A DNA stretch of 50,102 nucleotides from an uncultured Thiodictyon sp. Lineage in GTDB: Bacteria; Pseudomonadota; Gammaproteobacteria; Chromatiales; Chromatiaceae. The DNA lies in assembly GCF_903946935.1 (NCBI RefSeq), contig NZ_CAJAXH010000203.1:1-50102 (forward strand). The letters are read 5' to 3'. Each line of letters begins with the position of its first letter. Position 1 is the first letter of the stretch. The translations under genes and the position numbers were made by a program. This document shows, piece after piece, positions 1 through 9,337 of this stretch. Under the pieces are notes generated by a model. The model saw only the letters and a list, made by a program, of their open reading frames with translations, was not told the DNA's origin and did not search any database.

Positions 1-134
1 CCTTTGCCAGAAAATCAAAAACTTCATCGACTATTTCAACAAGACAATGGCCAAACCATTCCGCTGGACCTACCAAGGCAAGCCGTTGGCAGCCTAGCTT
101 GACATGGTCCGAGCACTTTCATCCTGCGGTACTA
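1..134 (+). mobile_element. 3' end of an IS630-type insertion sequence
   Basis: This is the last 134 bases of an element whose body lies left of the window. It carries the end of a transposase (2-97) and about 35 bases of terminal sequence. The boundary with host DNA is read at the TA of a CTAG tetranucleotide (132-135). IS630/Tc1-mariner elements insert at TA, often within CTAG, which fits. Right of this point the sequence becomes, on the minus strand, a formylglycine-generating-enzyme-like gene that stops abruptly. The left inverted repeat cannot be seen, so the exact end is inferred. Confidence 0.7.
2..97 (+). CDS. IS630-family transposase, C-terminal fragment
   Basis: Only the last 31 residues are in the window. 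They read [20 protein letters not shown] and then [11 protein letters not shown] before a TAG stop. The pattern of a lysine-rich helix, an FIDYFN segment, then PFRWTY and a short basic tail is typical of the C-terminus of IS630-family DDE transposases, which cut and paste DNA at TA dinucleotides. The catalytic DDE residues lie outside the window, so activity cannot be judged. The stop overlaps the artificial stop of the truncated minus-strand gene next door, as expected when an element lands inside a gene. Confidence 0.7.
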   Translation, partial: LCQKIKNFIDYFNKTMAKPFRWTYQGKPLAA

Positions 135-1137
135 GGGCCTTTTCATCATCGCCGAACGACCAGGCGGTCTGGGTCCCCGCGCGGGCGGCATATTCCCATT
201 CGGCCTCGCTGGGCAGGCGATAGGGCTTACCGGTCTTACGGCTCAGCCAGGTCACATACTGCTGGGCATCGTCCCAAGAGACATTGATGACCGGGCGTCG
301 GCCCCGACCCCGGCCCGCGTCGCCGGGTTTCTGGGTACAACCGCCGTCGGCCACGCAGGTGTCCCATTCGTCAAAGGTTACTTCGTATTTGCCTATCTCA
401 AAGGCGGGGATTTGGACCTGATGGGCTGGCTTCTCGTCGGGAAAGCAGTCCTTTTCGGCCGGCTGGCAGCCCATCAAAAAGCTGCCGACGGGAATGTAGA
501 CCATGGGCGGGTCTAGATTCAACCCCCCATTCTGATCCTTCCCGGCAGAAGAATCGGCAATTTGTGCTGATGATGCGTGTTGGGGTTCCGAGGAGGGCTG
601 AACGATGACTGGTGTCGCCGCTGGGGTGGGCGCATGATTGATCGGTTGGCTCACGGCCGCGGTCTGGGGTTTCGGAATTACGCTGTTGCGGCCCGGGGTG
701 AACTGGTACCAGAGAGCAAGGCCCAGCACCGTCAGACCAGTGAGTACCGTCGGCCACCATCAGCGCCGCCCGCCGTGTTCTTCGTTTTTTGTGTCGGATC
801 GATGAGCGGGGCTACCGCCTGGTAGGGACTCCGGTGCAACAGCGCGCTCCGGTCTTGGCGCGGGGTCTTCGCGGCGGGACGCCGCTCCCACGGGGACCGG
901 GTCCAGGGGTAGCACGGACTGGCCCGCAGCGATGGACTGCATGTCCCGCAGGTCGACCCCCACCGTCGGAGCTCCTTCCTGCCGGGTTTCGACTAAATCA
1001 GCCGGCGCCGCCTGGGCCGGCACCATCTCCGGTGCCGGCGACTCTGCCGCGACATCAGTCGGCTGATGCTTGCCGCAAAATGGACAATACGCGATCACCC
1101 AACCCAGTGACTGGTCACAATGTCTGCATACCAACAT
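94..1137 (-). pseudogene. Zinc-ribbon, membrane, formylglycine-generating-enzyme-like protein; broken by an in-frame TGA and an IS insertion
   Basis: Two open stretches (1137 to 760, and 729 to 94) lie in the same frame and are separated by one TGA at 762-760. Read through it, they make one protein. It starts with a zinc ribbon (Cys4, Cys7, Cys18, Cys21), then a Pro/Ala-rich linker. Directly after the stop comes a hydrophobic helix ([17 protein letters not shown]), then a linker and an FGE-sulfatase (SUMF1-type) domain with [12 protein letters not shown] and [16 protein letters not shown]. Family domains continue well past [10 protein letters not shown], where this one ends because an IS630 element follows; the last residues are IS-encoded. 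In bacteria such domains are often non-enzymatic ligand-binding or regulatory modules. The product is probably non-functional. The TGA could also be a sequencing error. Confidence 0.75.
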
Positions 1138-1342
1138 CAGTTCAATCCCTGTCGCAGTCGGTCTTATTAATCATGGTAGTGACACATTCTGGACCTCGTT
1201 GATTCGGTGCTCAACGTGATCTGGAACATCAGTCGATCAAATTTTACGCAGCTTGTCAATGCTCCAGATGCATCGTCCTGCCGACACCGTTGCAGTAGAA
1301 CGGGTCCGAGCCACCCGAATGACCTGTTCGCCCCTTGTAGTG

Positions 1343-2527
1343 CTAGCGCTTTGACTGATGGTCGTGCGCGTCCTGAGCCCCAACGCCCGCCCGCAGCTGA
1401 TTGCTCTTGCCAAACACCACTAACCCCTGCTCCCTCAGCCCTTGCAGGTCGCGCTGCTTGGTCTTGTCGGTGAGTTGCGTATAGAGCCCAAGGTACCAGG
1501 GCGCGCGACGCAGCTCCGCCAACGGCAGCGGACCGCGGGCGCCGAGCACCTGGGTGGCGATGGCGTATTGACGCGCGTTGATCTGCTTCTGGTCATACCG
1601 GCGCTTCAAGTCACTCTCAAACAGCCGAACTTCCACCAGGCGATTGACCCGGTCGTGCAGGGTGTTGAGGCTGATCAGCAGGCCGTCCAGGAAGAAGCGC
1701 ACGAAGTCGGTGTTGGGATGGGGCGCGCCCTTGTCCGCTGCCTTGCGGCAGGTGTTGAACAGGGTGAAATAGCGGTCGATCTGGTCGAGGTAATAGCGCG
1801 CCTGGGCGAATGGGGCATACCTGAAACCCTCGTGCAGCAGCAGGCTGGCCTCGATGACGCGCCCGACGCGGCCGTTGCCGTCCCAGAAGGGGTGAATCTG
1901 CTCGTAATAATAATGGACGAGCGGCGCGCGGATCAGGACGGGGACCTTGAGATCGAGCAATTCCTGGTGCCAACGCAGTAGCGAGTCGAGCAGCAGGCGC
2001 ACGTCGCCGCCGAATTGGGGCGGTTTGTAGCGCCCGCCGTGGTTCTGATCCCCGACCTGGGTGACGATGGTCTTGGGGTTGTCCCGCAGCACACCGGGCT
2101 GGTTGTACTGGTGCGGCAAGCGACCGGTGACAGCGGCATGAACGGACCGGATGAAGGGCAGGTCCAGGCGCCAGTCGGGTGCCGCCACCGCCCGGCTGGC
2201 GAGGTCGTAGGCGGCCTTGAGGTTGAGTACGCGCCGCTGCTCGATGTCCTGGACCATGGTCGGGTCCAGGTCGAGGGCCTGTTGGGTCGCTTCCTCCGAG
2301 AGGGTGCCGCCCTCGATGCTGTTGGTGCCGAAGATGCTGGTAGCCACCACCTCCCGCTCCAATTGGCTGGCGACCTGAGACAGCGGCGACGCCTGGAAAC
2401 GCTGCTGTGCATCGCTGACGCGCAGCAAGGCGGTCTCGACCGCGGCGGCATCGACGCCCAACTGGAAGGCGAAGGGGCCGAAACGGGCGGTCTCGACGGT
2501 CAGGCGGTGGTCAGCGAACTCGGGCAT
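1343..2527 (-). CDS. Fic family protein (probable AMPylator) with N-terminal inhibitory helix
   Basis: Fic proteins transfer AMP, or other nucleotide-derived groups, to target hydroxyls. This 394-residue protein has the full catalytic loop HPFWDGNGRVGR at residues 212-223: His base, acidic Mg-binding residue, and Gly-Asn-Gly-Arg for phosphates. Near the N-terminus, TNSIEG (68-73) matches the (S/T)xxxE(G/N) inhibitory motif whose glutamate blocks the ATP site, making this a class II Fic protein with intramolecular control. The C-terminal third is probably a winged-helix domain, as in many stand-alone Fic proteins. No antitoxin-like partner lies beside it. ATG at 2527 gives the usual N-terminal Fic_N-type start. 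The target is unknown. Confidence 0.9.
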   Translation of the reverse strand: MPEFADHRLTVETARFGPFAFQLGVDAAAVETALLRVSDAQQRFQASPLSQVASQLEREVVATSIFGTNSIEGGTLSEEATQQALDLDPTMVQDIEQRRVLNLKAAYDLASRAVAAPDWRLDLPFIRSVHAAVTGRLPHQYNQPGVLRDNPKTIVTQVGDQNHGGRYKPPQFGGDVRLLLDSLLRWHQELLDLKVPVLIRAPLVHYYYEQIHPFWDGNGRVGRVIEASLLLHEGFRYAPFAQARYYLDQIDRYFTLFNTCRKAADKGAPHPNTDFVRFFLDGLLISLNTLHDRVNRLVEVRLFESDLKRRYDQKQINARQYAIATQVLGARGPLPLAELRRAPWYLGLYTQLTDKTKQRDLQGLREQGLVVFGKSNQLRAGVGAQDAHDHQSKR

Positions 2528-2544
2528 CGGCGATCTGGTCTCCT

Positions 2545-2639
2545 GGTCCGGAAAAATGTCCGGCGAGAGATGATCGCATATTACTGATTGCGATTGATTA
2601 CTGGAACCACCGCGCGAAGAATTGTCCGGAAAAATGTCC
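2545..2639. repeat. Direct repeat of a 16-base motif
   Basis: GTCCGGAAAAATGTCC occurs at about 2546-2561 and again at 2624-2639, in the same orientation, 78 bases apart, just upstream of the Fic gene. The copies could be operator sites for a dimeric regulator, since each half reads GTCC/GGAC-like, or the ends of a decayed short element. The sequence does not decide between these. Confidence 0.5.
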
Positions 2640-2715
2640 AGTCGATGGAGCGTCGCACCAGTCCCGCACTAGCCTTGGTCATAACCCCTGCCACCGCACT
2701 AACCGCAAGGTCGCT

Positions 2716-2791
2716 GGTCCGCACAGCGGACCCTACGGGCACAGCGGACCCGACGGGCACGGCGGACGCCGTAGGGTCCGCTGTGCGGACC
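2716..2791. repeat. Palindrome with 23-bp arms and internal 18-bp tandem units
   Basis: GGTCCGCACAGCGGACCCTACGG at 2716-2738 is (in two halves: GGTCCGCACAGC and GGACCCTACGG) exactly complementary to 2769-2791. Between and within the arms lie three tandem 18-base units (2723-2740, 2741-2758, 2759-2776) of the type ACAGCGGACCC. The structure looks like a REP-type palindrome expanded by unit duplication. It lies between two minus-strand genes (DUF2147 upstream, Fic-side DNA downstream), in the only gene-free stretch here (2528-2841). No promoter stands out in this gap. Confidence 0.75.
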
Positions 2792-2841
2792 GATCGCCGC
2801 CGGCAGGAATGATGATCAAGACCCCCGCACCGCCGCCGCAC

Positions 2842-3330
2842 TCAGGGCTTCAGCCCATACTTGCCCGGGTCCACCCGCGTCCAGGTGCTGCTCCGCCCGA
2901 TCAGGCTCACCATAATGTAACCGCGCAACTCCAGCCGGTCCTTGCCCGCCATGGTGATGGTGCCGGAGTAGGTCTTGCCGTTGCGCGGGTCATAGACCTG
3001 CCCGCCGTCGCACACGCCCTTGGCGTCGGGCGGCGAGAGGCCCCAGACGATGGGCAGGCCCAGCAACTTGCGGTCACGCTTGGCGGCGTCCGGGTTGTGC
3101 GCATCCACCTTCGGCTGGCCGGCCGGCCCCTGCTTGCTGCCCGCCGGGTAGTTGGGTTCCTTCAGCCAGACGATCCGCCCGCCCAGCTTCCCGCCGGACT
3201 CCTCGATCTGGACGACGGAGGTCCCTTCCTGGACGAGCCAGTAGCCCACCGGGGTGGGGGCCGCCAAGGCGGCCGCGCTGGGCAGGCCGAGGGCGAGACA
3301 GACGAGTAACAGGCAGTAGCGACGGGTCAT
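2842..3330 (-). CDS. DUF2147 family secreted protein
   Basis: A 162-residue protein with a clear Sec signal peptide (MTRRYCLLLVCLALGLPSAA, cleavage near ALA-APTP), so it acts in the periplasm or outside. The mature part matches the DUF2147 pattern: an opening PVGYWL(V)QEG, then a beta-rich lipocalin-like core containing GGKLGGRIVWLKEP, a linker with the LLGLPIVWGL segment, and a C-terminal YDPRNGKTYSGTITM followed by LELRGYIMVSLIGRSSTWTR. Family function is not established. The length is normal for the family. It stands alone, 164 bases downstream of the large kinase on the same strand. Confidence 0.85.
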   Translation of the reverse strand: MTRRYCLLLVCLALGLPSAAALAAPTPVGYWLVQEGTSVVQIEESGGKLGGRIVWLKEPNYPAGSKQGPAGQPKVDAHNPDAAKRDRKLLGLPIVWGLSPPDAKGVCDGGQVYDPRNGKTYSGTITMAGKDRLELRGYIMVSLIGRSSTWTRVDPGKYGLKP

Positions 3331-3494
3331 TGCAGGTTCTCCGAATCGATTTCTTTCTATGGCTGGACGGGGTTTGAAGCCGCGTCCCGGGCGTTTGGGG
3401 CCGGGCGGACAACACCAAGGTCAGAGGCTACTGCGGCAGCCAAACCGTTGCGGCCGGGGCGAATGCCCCGTCCGGCCTGGGGAGTCACGTGGGC

Positions 3495-6400
3495 TCACCC
3501 CGCCAGATACCCGCGCAGGGTCTCAAGCGCCTCCTCGTAGTCGAAACGCTCGATCTCGCGGCCCAGTTGGGTCCCGCGCGGACCCAGCGCGACCGTGATC
3601 AGGGACGCGTGCTCGAACCAGATGGCCGCGGCCCGCGTGTCGTCCTGCGCCAGCAGCGCCTCCAACTCGCCCAACACCGCCCGCACCTGCGCCCCATCCG
3701 GCGCGGCCGACTCCGGCGCCGGGCCGGATTGCACCGGCGCGTCCGGCCGCACGTCACGTAGCGGCGGCAACCAGCGCACCAGCGTCTCATAGAGCCGCTC
3801 CGGCTCCACCGGCTTGGCGATATGGTCGTTCATCCCGGCCTCCAGACAGCGCTGGCGGTCGTCGGCAAAGGCGCTCGCGGTCATCGCCAGGATCGGCAAG
3901 GACGCCTTGCCGGGCAAGGCACGGATCGCCCGGGTGGCCGCCAGCCCATCCATGATCGGCATCTGCACGTCCATCAGCACCAGCGCATAGTCGCCCTCCG
4001 GCACCCGCTCCACGGCCGCGCGGCCGTTGTCGACCACGTCCACCACCAGCCCCAGATCGCCCAGCAGGTCGCAGGTCACCGCCTGATTGACCGGCTCGTC
4101 CTCGACCAACAGCACGCGGGTGCCGCGGTACCTGGCCAGGGTCCGTTCGGCGCTCCCCACCGGGTACGGCGGCGCCGGGGCCGACTCGGTCGCACCCGCC
4201 ACCCGCCCCAGGCGGGCGGTGAACCAGAAGGTACTGCCCTCGCCGGGGCGGCTCAACACCCCCACCTCGCCGCCCATCAGGGCCGCCAGGCGCGCGACGA
4301 TGACCAGGCCCAGACCGGTGCCGCCATATTCGCGGGTGATCGAGTTGTCCGCCTGGACGAAGGGCTGAAACAGCCGCGCCTGCTGCTGCGGCGTCAAACC
4401 GATGCCCTCATCCCTCACCTCGAGGCGCAGCAGCACCCCGGCGGCGTCCGCCCCCGCCACCCAGGCCCTTATCCGGACCTCGCCCCGCGCGGAGAACTTG
4501 AGCGCATTCGACACATAGTTCGCCACCATCTGCCCCAGACGCAGCGGGTCGCCGTGCAGGCGCGACGGGACGCCGGGCTCGATGGCGACGCTAAACCCCA
4601 ACCCCTGCTCCGCCGCCCGCTCGCCGAACAGCGACAGGGTGCCGTCCAGGACCTGATTCAGGGCAAAGTCGATCGTCTCCAGTGACACCCGGCCGGCCTC
4701 GATCTTGGACAGATCCAGCACATTATTGAGAATACCCAGCAGGTGCCGGGCGGCCGCCCCCACCTTTGACAGCCGATCCTGCGACTTGGGGTCGGGGAGC
4801 TCGCGGCGCAGCAGGTGATTCAGCCCGATGATCGCGTTCATGGGGGTGCGGATCTCGTGACTCATATTGGCCAGGAAGGCGCTCTTGGCCCGATTGGCCG
4901 CCTCGGCCGCGTCGCGCGCCTCGCGCAGCTCCTGGGTGCGCGAATCCACCAGGGTTTCCAGGTGATGGCGATAGCGGTCAAGCTCCAGTTCCGCCTCCTT
5001 ACGGGCGCTGATGTCCTGAAAGACGCCCGAGAGCGCAACGGTCTGGCCGTGTTCCGCCTCCGGCCTGCCGATGACGTGGACCCAGCGATGTTGACCCTTG
5101 GCGGTCATGAACTCGGCCTCCAGGTCAAAGGGCTGCCCCGCCGCAATCGCCGCCTGCACGGCGGCCTCGATCAGTGGGCGGGACGCCGGGGCATAGAATG
5201 CAATAGCGTTGTCCAGGGTGGGACTGAAGGTCATGGGCACTTCGTGAATGCGATACACCGTCTCGGTCCAGGTCACGCGACCGGTGGCCAGGTCCAAGTC
5301 CCAACCGCCGATACCCGCGATCCGCCCCATCTCATTGAGCAACGCCTGACTCTTCACCAGGGTATCCACCGCCCGCTTGCGCTCGGTGATATCGATATTG
5401 ACCCCCAGGATGCCCCGGATCGTATCCCCGCTACGGATCGGCGCAATGATGTTCTGGAAGGTGTGCGGCTCATCGTTGACGCAATAGGTCACCTCCTCGT
5501 CCACCACCTCCCCGGCCAGGGCACGGACGTTATTGGCCTGCCAGATCGCCAACTCCGCCGGGCTCAACCCGGTATCCTCCTGGCAGCGGCCCAGGATGCT
5601 GCCCCAGTGCGCGACCAGGCGGGCGTTTTCCATGAAGCAACGCCCATCGCAGTCGCGCGCCCAGAACTCGAACGGCACGTTGTCGACGACCGCCCGCAGC
5701 AGCGACTCGCGCGCCTGCAACTGGGTCTCCGCCTGCACGCGCGCCGTGATGTCGAAAAAGGTCACGACGACCTGCGCGATCGCACCCTGGTCGTCGCGCA
5801 GCGGGTGGGCCTCGCATTGGACCCAGATCGGCGCCTGGCGATCGGGCCGCAGGATACCAAGGTTCAGATTGCGCACCAAGGCGCCGGCCGCCAAGGCGCA
5901 ATTGACCGGATACTCGGCCAAGGGCATCCGCGTACCGTCCTCGCGGATAAAGCACCAGGCCGGGTCGATCGCCGCCTTGCCATAGAGCTGCGCCAGGCTC
6001 AGGCCCAGCAAGCGCGAGGCCATGGCATTGGCCAAGCGGATCGCGGTGTCCGGTCCATGCACGACCACCCCGGCATCCAGGTTATCGACCAGACCGCGGT
6101 AGTCGCGCTCGCTCTCGCGCAGCGCCGCCTGGGCCGCCAGGCGCTCGGTGATGTCGCCATAGGCGACGACTACGCCATAGCCCGGCAACGGCAGGGGGGC
6201 GGCGGTCACCTCGATCCAGGTCACCTCTCCGTCCGGCCGGACCACCCCCATCTCCGCACGATGCACCCCCTGACCGGTCTGGAGCGCCCGCACACTGGGG
6301 TACTCAAGGCTCGGCATGGGCGTGCCGTCGAGCCGCACGAGCCGCCGGGCCGGGCTGTCGAGCTCGCGTTGGCGCGGCTGCGCGCTGGGGAGTCCGAGCA

Positions 6401-8036
6401 GGGTCTCGGCGAGCGGGTTGGCCTCGAGGATCTCGCCGGCGGCGTCGGTCACGGTCAGGCCGAGCGGCAGATTCTCGAACAGCGTCAGGTACTTGGTCAG
6501 GGCGATCGCGAGCGACAACTGCGCCTGTTTGCGGTCGTCGATGTCGCTGACCGCCCCCTGATAGTGGAGCTCGCCACCGGCCTCGGCCGGCACCACCGAG
6601 AGGTCGATGCTAGCCCAGAAGACCTCCCCATCGCGGCGGCGCAACCGCACCTCGTAACCCTGCACCTGGCCCTGCTCGGCCACCAGACGGACCAGGCGCA
6701 CCCGGTCCTGCGCATCGGCATAGAAGCGGGGGCCGATGTCGGCGCCGTTCGCCACGAACTCATCGAGGCTGGCGAAACCGAACATCCGGACACAGATCGG
6801 ATTCGCATTGATGCAACGCCCCCGCGGGGTGGTCTGAAAGAGCCCCACCGGCGAGGCCTCGAAGATCTCGCGGTATTGGCGCTCGGCCCCGCGCCGCGCC
6901 GCCTCCGCCCGCTGGCGCGCGGCCAACTCCGCGGCCAACCGGGTGGCCTGGCGGCGCGTGTTCAAGAGCGCCAGCACCAGGGCCGCGAGCAGCACGCCGA
7001 TGACACTCCCACCGCCGCCGACCAGCCAGACCCGCGGGTCCTCGCCCGCCAGCGGGCCGGAGCGCGCGAGGATCAGGGTCCAGCGCGACCCATTGAACAG
7101 GATCGGCAGGCGTAGCGCGTCGGCCGCTGGCGCGGCGGCCCCCGGCTGACTGTCGAACAGCAGGGTGTCGTCGGAGGGCCGATCGCCCTCATAGACCGCG
7201 AGGCGCACACGCTGGCCGTCATCCAGGTCCCAACCCGCCAGGATCCCGAACATCAGGTCGTCCATCCGATAGGGACTGTAGACCCAGCCGAGCAGGGCGG
7301 CGCGACGTTCAGCCACGGTGCCGGTCGGCCGCCCCAGGCGGTAGACCGGGACATACATCAGGGTCCCGGCCTGGACGTCCCGCGCGGTCTCCTGCACCAG
7401 ATGGACCTTGCCGGAGAGCACCGCCCGGTCCTCGTCGCGCGCGCGCTCCATGGCGGCGCGGCGCACCGGCTCGGACAGCATGTCATAGCCGAAGGCGCGC
7501 AGATTGCGCCCGGCGAAGGGCTCCAGATAGACGATCGCCGAATAGGGGTCGCGGCGGCCCGCGGGCCACACCCGATAGTCCGGGAAGCCCTGGGCGCGGA
7601 CCTCCGCCTCGTGCTGGGACAGTTGGTCGGGCGCGATCATTAGCGCGAAGCCGATGCCCTGAATCCCCGGCAGGTTGAGATGGATCCGGCTGCGCTCAAC
7701 AAAGGTCTGCCACTGCGCCCGGCTGACCTCGCCGGCGACCGCAACATAGGCCGCCCCGCTGCGCAGGACCTGGGCGTGGGCGTGCAGGCGCGCATCGATC
7801 TTGGCCACGAGCTCGGCACCGATCGCGGCCAGGTCGCGGCGCTCCTGGAACTGCACCTCGGCCCGGGTGTAGAGGGTCGCCGTCAGGGTCAGCGCCAGGG
7901 CAGCCGCGAGCACCGCCCCGGCCGGCCAGGCCTGGCGCCACGCGCCCCGGGTTAGGATGGCCTGCACGGCCAGCGGGGGCCGCGGGGGCCGCAGGTGGCC
8001 CGCCGCCGCGGACGGATTGGTTGGGAGGTGCGTCAT
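3495..8036 (-). CDS. CHASE-domain multi-PAS hybrid histidine kinase
   Basis: A 1513-residue inner-membrane sensor. Order: TM helix about 38-58; periplasmic CHASE domain about 75-320; TM about 337-360; five PAS-type domains ending near 501, 631, 764, 884 and 1013; HisKA with phospho-acceptor His1060 in [13 protein letters not shown]; HATPase_c with the G1 box DEGIGL near 1211 and GGTGLGL near 1243; and a receiver (about 1300-1420) with Asp1356 in [11 protein letters not shown]. The last 80 residues form a small helical module also seen at the ends of two other proteins in this window. No Hpt histidine is obvious there, so phosphate probably passes to a separate Hpt protein. It is divergent from the B12-binding protein gene, with a 128-base shared upstream region. 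The CHASE ligand is unknown. Confidence 0.92.
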   Translation of the reverse strand: MTHLPTNPSAAAGHLRPPRPPLAVQAILTRGAWRQAWPAGAVLAAALALTLTATLYTRAEVQFQERRDLAAIGAELVAKIDARLHAHAQVLRSGAAYVAVAGEVSRAQWQTFVERSRIHLNLPGIQGIGFALMIAPDQLSQHEAEVRAQGFPDYRVWPAGRRDPYSAIVYLEPFAGRNLRAFGYDMLSEPVRRAAMERARDEDRAVLSGKVHLVQETARDVQAGTLMYVPVYRLGRPTGTVAERRAALLGWVYSPYRMDDLMFGILAGWDLDDGQRVRLAVYEGDRPSDDTLLFDSQPGAAAPAADALRLPILFNGSRWTLILARSGPLAGEDPRVWLVGGGGSVIGVLLAALVLALLNTRRQATRLAAELAARQRAEAARRGAERQYREIFEASPVGLFQTTPRGRCINANPICVRMFGFASLDEFVANGADIGPRFYADAQDRVRLVRLVAEQGQVQGYEVRLRRRDGEVFWASIDLSVVPAEAGGELHYQGAVSDIDDRKQAQLSLAIALTKYLTLFENLPLGLTVTDAAGEILEANPLAETLLGLPSAQPRQRELDSPARRLVRLDGTPMPSLEYPSVRALQTGQGVHRAEMGVVRPDGEVTWIEVTAAPLPLPGYGVVVAYGDITERLAAQAALRESERDYRGLVDNLDAGVVVHGPDTAIRLANAMASRLLGLSLAQLYGKAAIDPAWCFIREDGTRMPLAEYPVNCALAAGALVRNLNLGILRPDRQAPIWVQCEAHPLRDDQGAIAQVVVTFFDITARVQAETQLQARESLLRAVVDNVPFEFWARDCDGRCFMENARLVAHWGSILGRCQEDTGLSPAELAIWQANNVRALAGEVVDEEVTYCVNDEPHTFQNIIAPIRSGDTIRGILGVNIDITERKRAVDTLVKSQALLNEMGRIAGIGGWDLDLATGRVTWTETVYRIHEVPMTFSPTLDNAIAFYAPASRPLIEAAVQAAIAAGQPFDLEAEFMTAKGQHRWVHVIGRPEAEHGQTVALSGVFQDISARKEAELELDRYRHHLETLVDSRTQELREARDAAEAANRAKSAFLANMSHEIRTPMNAIIGLNHLLRRELPDPKSQDRLSKVGAAARHLLGILNNVLDLSKIEAGRVSLETIDFALNQVLDGTLSLFGERAAEQGLGFSVAIEPGVPSRLHGDPLRLGQMVANYVSNALKFSARGEVRIRAWVAGADAAGVLLRLEVRDEGIGLTPQQQARLFQPFVQADNSITREYGGTGLGLVIVARLAALMGGEVGVLSRPGEGSTFWFTARLGRVAGATESAPAPPYPVGSAERTLARYRGTRVLLVEDEPVNQAVTCDLLGDLGLVVDVVDNGRAAVERVPEGDYALVLMDVQMPIMDGLAATRAIRALPGKASLPILAMTASAFADDRQRCLEAGMNDHIAKPVEPERLYETLVRWLPPLRDVRPDAPVQSGPAPESAAPDGAQVRAVLGELEALLAQDDTRAAAIWFEHASLITVALGPRGTQLGREIERFDYEEALETLRGYLAG

Positions 8037-8164
8037 CGATCGGTTTGTGTAATTCTTGGTTTAACGATAAATTTACAGTCACACATCGGCTAAGATACGC
8101 TCCCCGGGGGCCGCTGGCGACGCCCACCGATCGGCGGACGTTAGGCGCGCTTGGTGTCTCCCCA

Positions 8165-8842
8165 ATGACTCTCTCAATGGCCACCGAAACCCTCAACTCA
8201 CCCGACCAGACCCTGGCGGGGCTTTACCCCGGATTTCTCGCCGCCCTGCTGGCCGGCGACCGGCGTGAGTGCGAGGCCCTAACCGAGCAGTGCCTGGGCG
8301 CGCGGGTGCCGATCCTGGCGCTCTACCAGCAACTGTTCCAGCGCGCGCTCTACCAGGTGGGCGAGGAGTGGCAGTACAACCGGATCTCGGTCGGCAACGA
8401 GCGTCTGGCCACGGCCATCGTCGAGGGCCTGCTCAATCGACTGTATCCGCGGGTCATCGCGCCGCACCGCCGCGGGCGACGAATCATTGTCGGGTCGGTG
8501 GAGGGCGAACTGCATCAGGTCGGCGCCAAGATGGTCTGCGATGTGTTCGAGATGCACGGCTGGGAGGCGCTCTATCTGGGCGCCGACACCCCGACCGCCG
8601 AGCTGTTGCGCACGGTGCTGGACCTGCACCCCGACGCGGTCGGTCTCTCGCTCAGCGTCTACGCCCATCTGGGCACGTTGCTCGACGCGCTCGCGCGGCT
8701 GCGCTGCGCCCACCCGGACCTGCCGGTGCTGATCGGCGGCCAGGGGTTACGGCAGGTCGGAGCCACCCTGAGCACCGACCCCAAGGTCCATTACACGGCC
8801 AACCTCGACACGCTCGAACGTTTCGTAACCAGTCTGCATTGA
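8165..8842 (+). CDS. Stand-alone B12-binding domain protein
   Basis: A 225-residue soluble protein. The N-terminal half is a helical cap of the methionine-synthase type (about 20-100, with YQQLFQRALYQVGEEWQ). The C-terminal half is a Rossmann-like cobalamin-binding domain. The loop that supplies the lower axial ligand reads EGELHQVGAKM, the ExHxxG form found in photoreceptor-type B12 proteins rather than the DxHxxG of methyltransferases. A downstream GWEALYLGADTP and SLSVYAHLG follow the usual fold. There is no DNA-binding domain, unlike CarH/LitR; AerR of purple bacteria is a comparable short B12 regulator. ATG 8165 was preferred to in-frame codons further up, which extend into the divergent promoter region; ATG 8177 is also possible. 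It is first of three closely spaced genes ending in a GGDEF protein. Confidence 0.85.
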   Translation: MTLSMATETLNSPDQTLAGLYPGFLAALLAGDRRECEALTEQCLGARVPILALYQQLFQRALYQVGEEWQYNRISVGNERLATAIVEGLLNRLYPRVIAPHRRGRRIIVGSVEGELHQVGAKMVCDVFEMHGWEALYLGADTPTAELLRTVLDLHPDAVGLSLSVYAHLGTLLDALARLRCAHPDLPVLIGGQGLRQVGATLSTDPKVHYTANLDTLERFVTSLH

Positions 8843-8865
8843 CGCCCCAACCCGGCAGGCCCCGC

Positions 8866-9315
8866 ATGACCCTTGAGCAATTGATTGACAGCGCCCGCGC
8901 CCTCCCCGCCTGCTCGCCCGGCACGGCCGACGCCTACGCCGCCGCCCGGGATGCACTGGTGGTGGACGTCGATCGCAGCCTACTGGCGCGGCCCGATCTC
9001 GCTGACCTGATCGGTCCCGACAACCGCGCCTTGATGCGCGATAACCACCGCCACCATGCCGAGTTCATCGCCGCGCTGCTGCGGCACTATGACCCAGTGG
9101 TACTCACCGAGTCGGTGCTGTGGGTGTTCCGCAGCTACCGTGCCCGCGGCTTCCAGAGCGCCTACTGGCCGATCGAACTCGCCGCCTGGCAGGTCGCGAT
9201 GCAGCAGCGGCTCACGCCGTCGGCCCACGCCGAGCTCGCCCCGCTCTATCGCTGGCTAAGCGATCATTGCCCCGCTTTCGCGGCCTTGACCGAGCCCGCG
9301 GCCGCGCAGGGCTAG
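8866..9315 (+). CDS. Helical protein of unknown function between a B12 protein and a GGDEF protein
   Basis: A 149-residue soluble protein that I do not recognise with certainty. It is predicted almost entirely helical, with no signal peptide or membrane segment. A conserved-looking core reads DNRALMRDNHRHHAEFIAAL, followed by ESVLWVFRSYRARGFQSAYW; the His/Asn cluster could bind a metal or cofactor. It starts 23 bases after the B12-binding gene and ends 22 bases before the PAS-GGDEF gene, so the three almost certainly form one operon. This suggests it acts with the B12 protein, for example as partner or effector. Clean codon use and the tight spacing support a real gene. Confidence 0.75.
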   Translation: MTLEQLIDSARALPACSPGTADAYAAARDALVVDVDRSLLARPDLADLIGPDNRALMRDNHRHHAEFIAALLRHYDPVVLTESVLWVFRSYRARGFQSAYWPIELAAWQVAMQQRLTPSAHAELAPLYRWLSDHCPAFAALTEPAAAQG

Positions 9316-9337
9316 GCGAGCGCCGGAGCGTCACGTC

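Noticed and set aside
1138-1342. Possible short gene between the broken FGE-like gene and the Fic gene
   Set aside because: The open frame here is antisense-like and lacks a ribosome-binding site or any recognisable motif.
3440-3485. GC hairpin (GGCCGGGGC / GCCCCGTCCGGCC) as terminator of the large kinase
   Set aside because: It is a hairpin in the right place, but without a T run on the minus strand. This GC content makes such hairpins frequent by chance.
4815-7115. A 766-codon plus-strand open frame inside the large kinase gene
   Set aside because: It is antisense to a gene with complete PAS, HisKA and ATPase motifs. Its sequence is rich in Gln/His/Arg/Gly/Leu as expected of mirrored high-GC codons, and it shows no domain.
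8041-8075. Plus-strand promoter TTGTGT-17-TAAATT upstream of the B12 gene
   Set aside because: It matches only about half of the sigma-70 consensus positions. The region is AT-richer, but one weak match is not enough to call.
8269-8865. Upstream extension of the 8866-9315 gene in the same frame
   Set aside because: It overlaps the B12-binding gene out of frame and is Arg/Pro-rich shadow sequence. The real start is ATG 8866, after the upstream stop.
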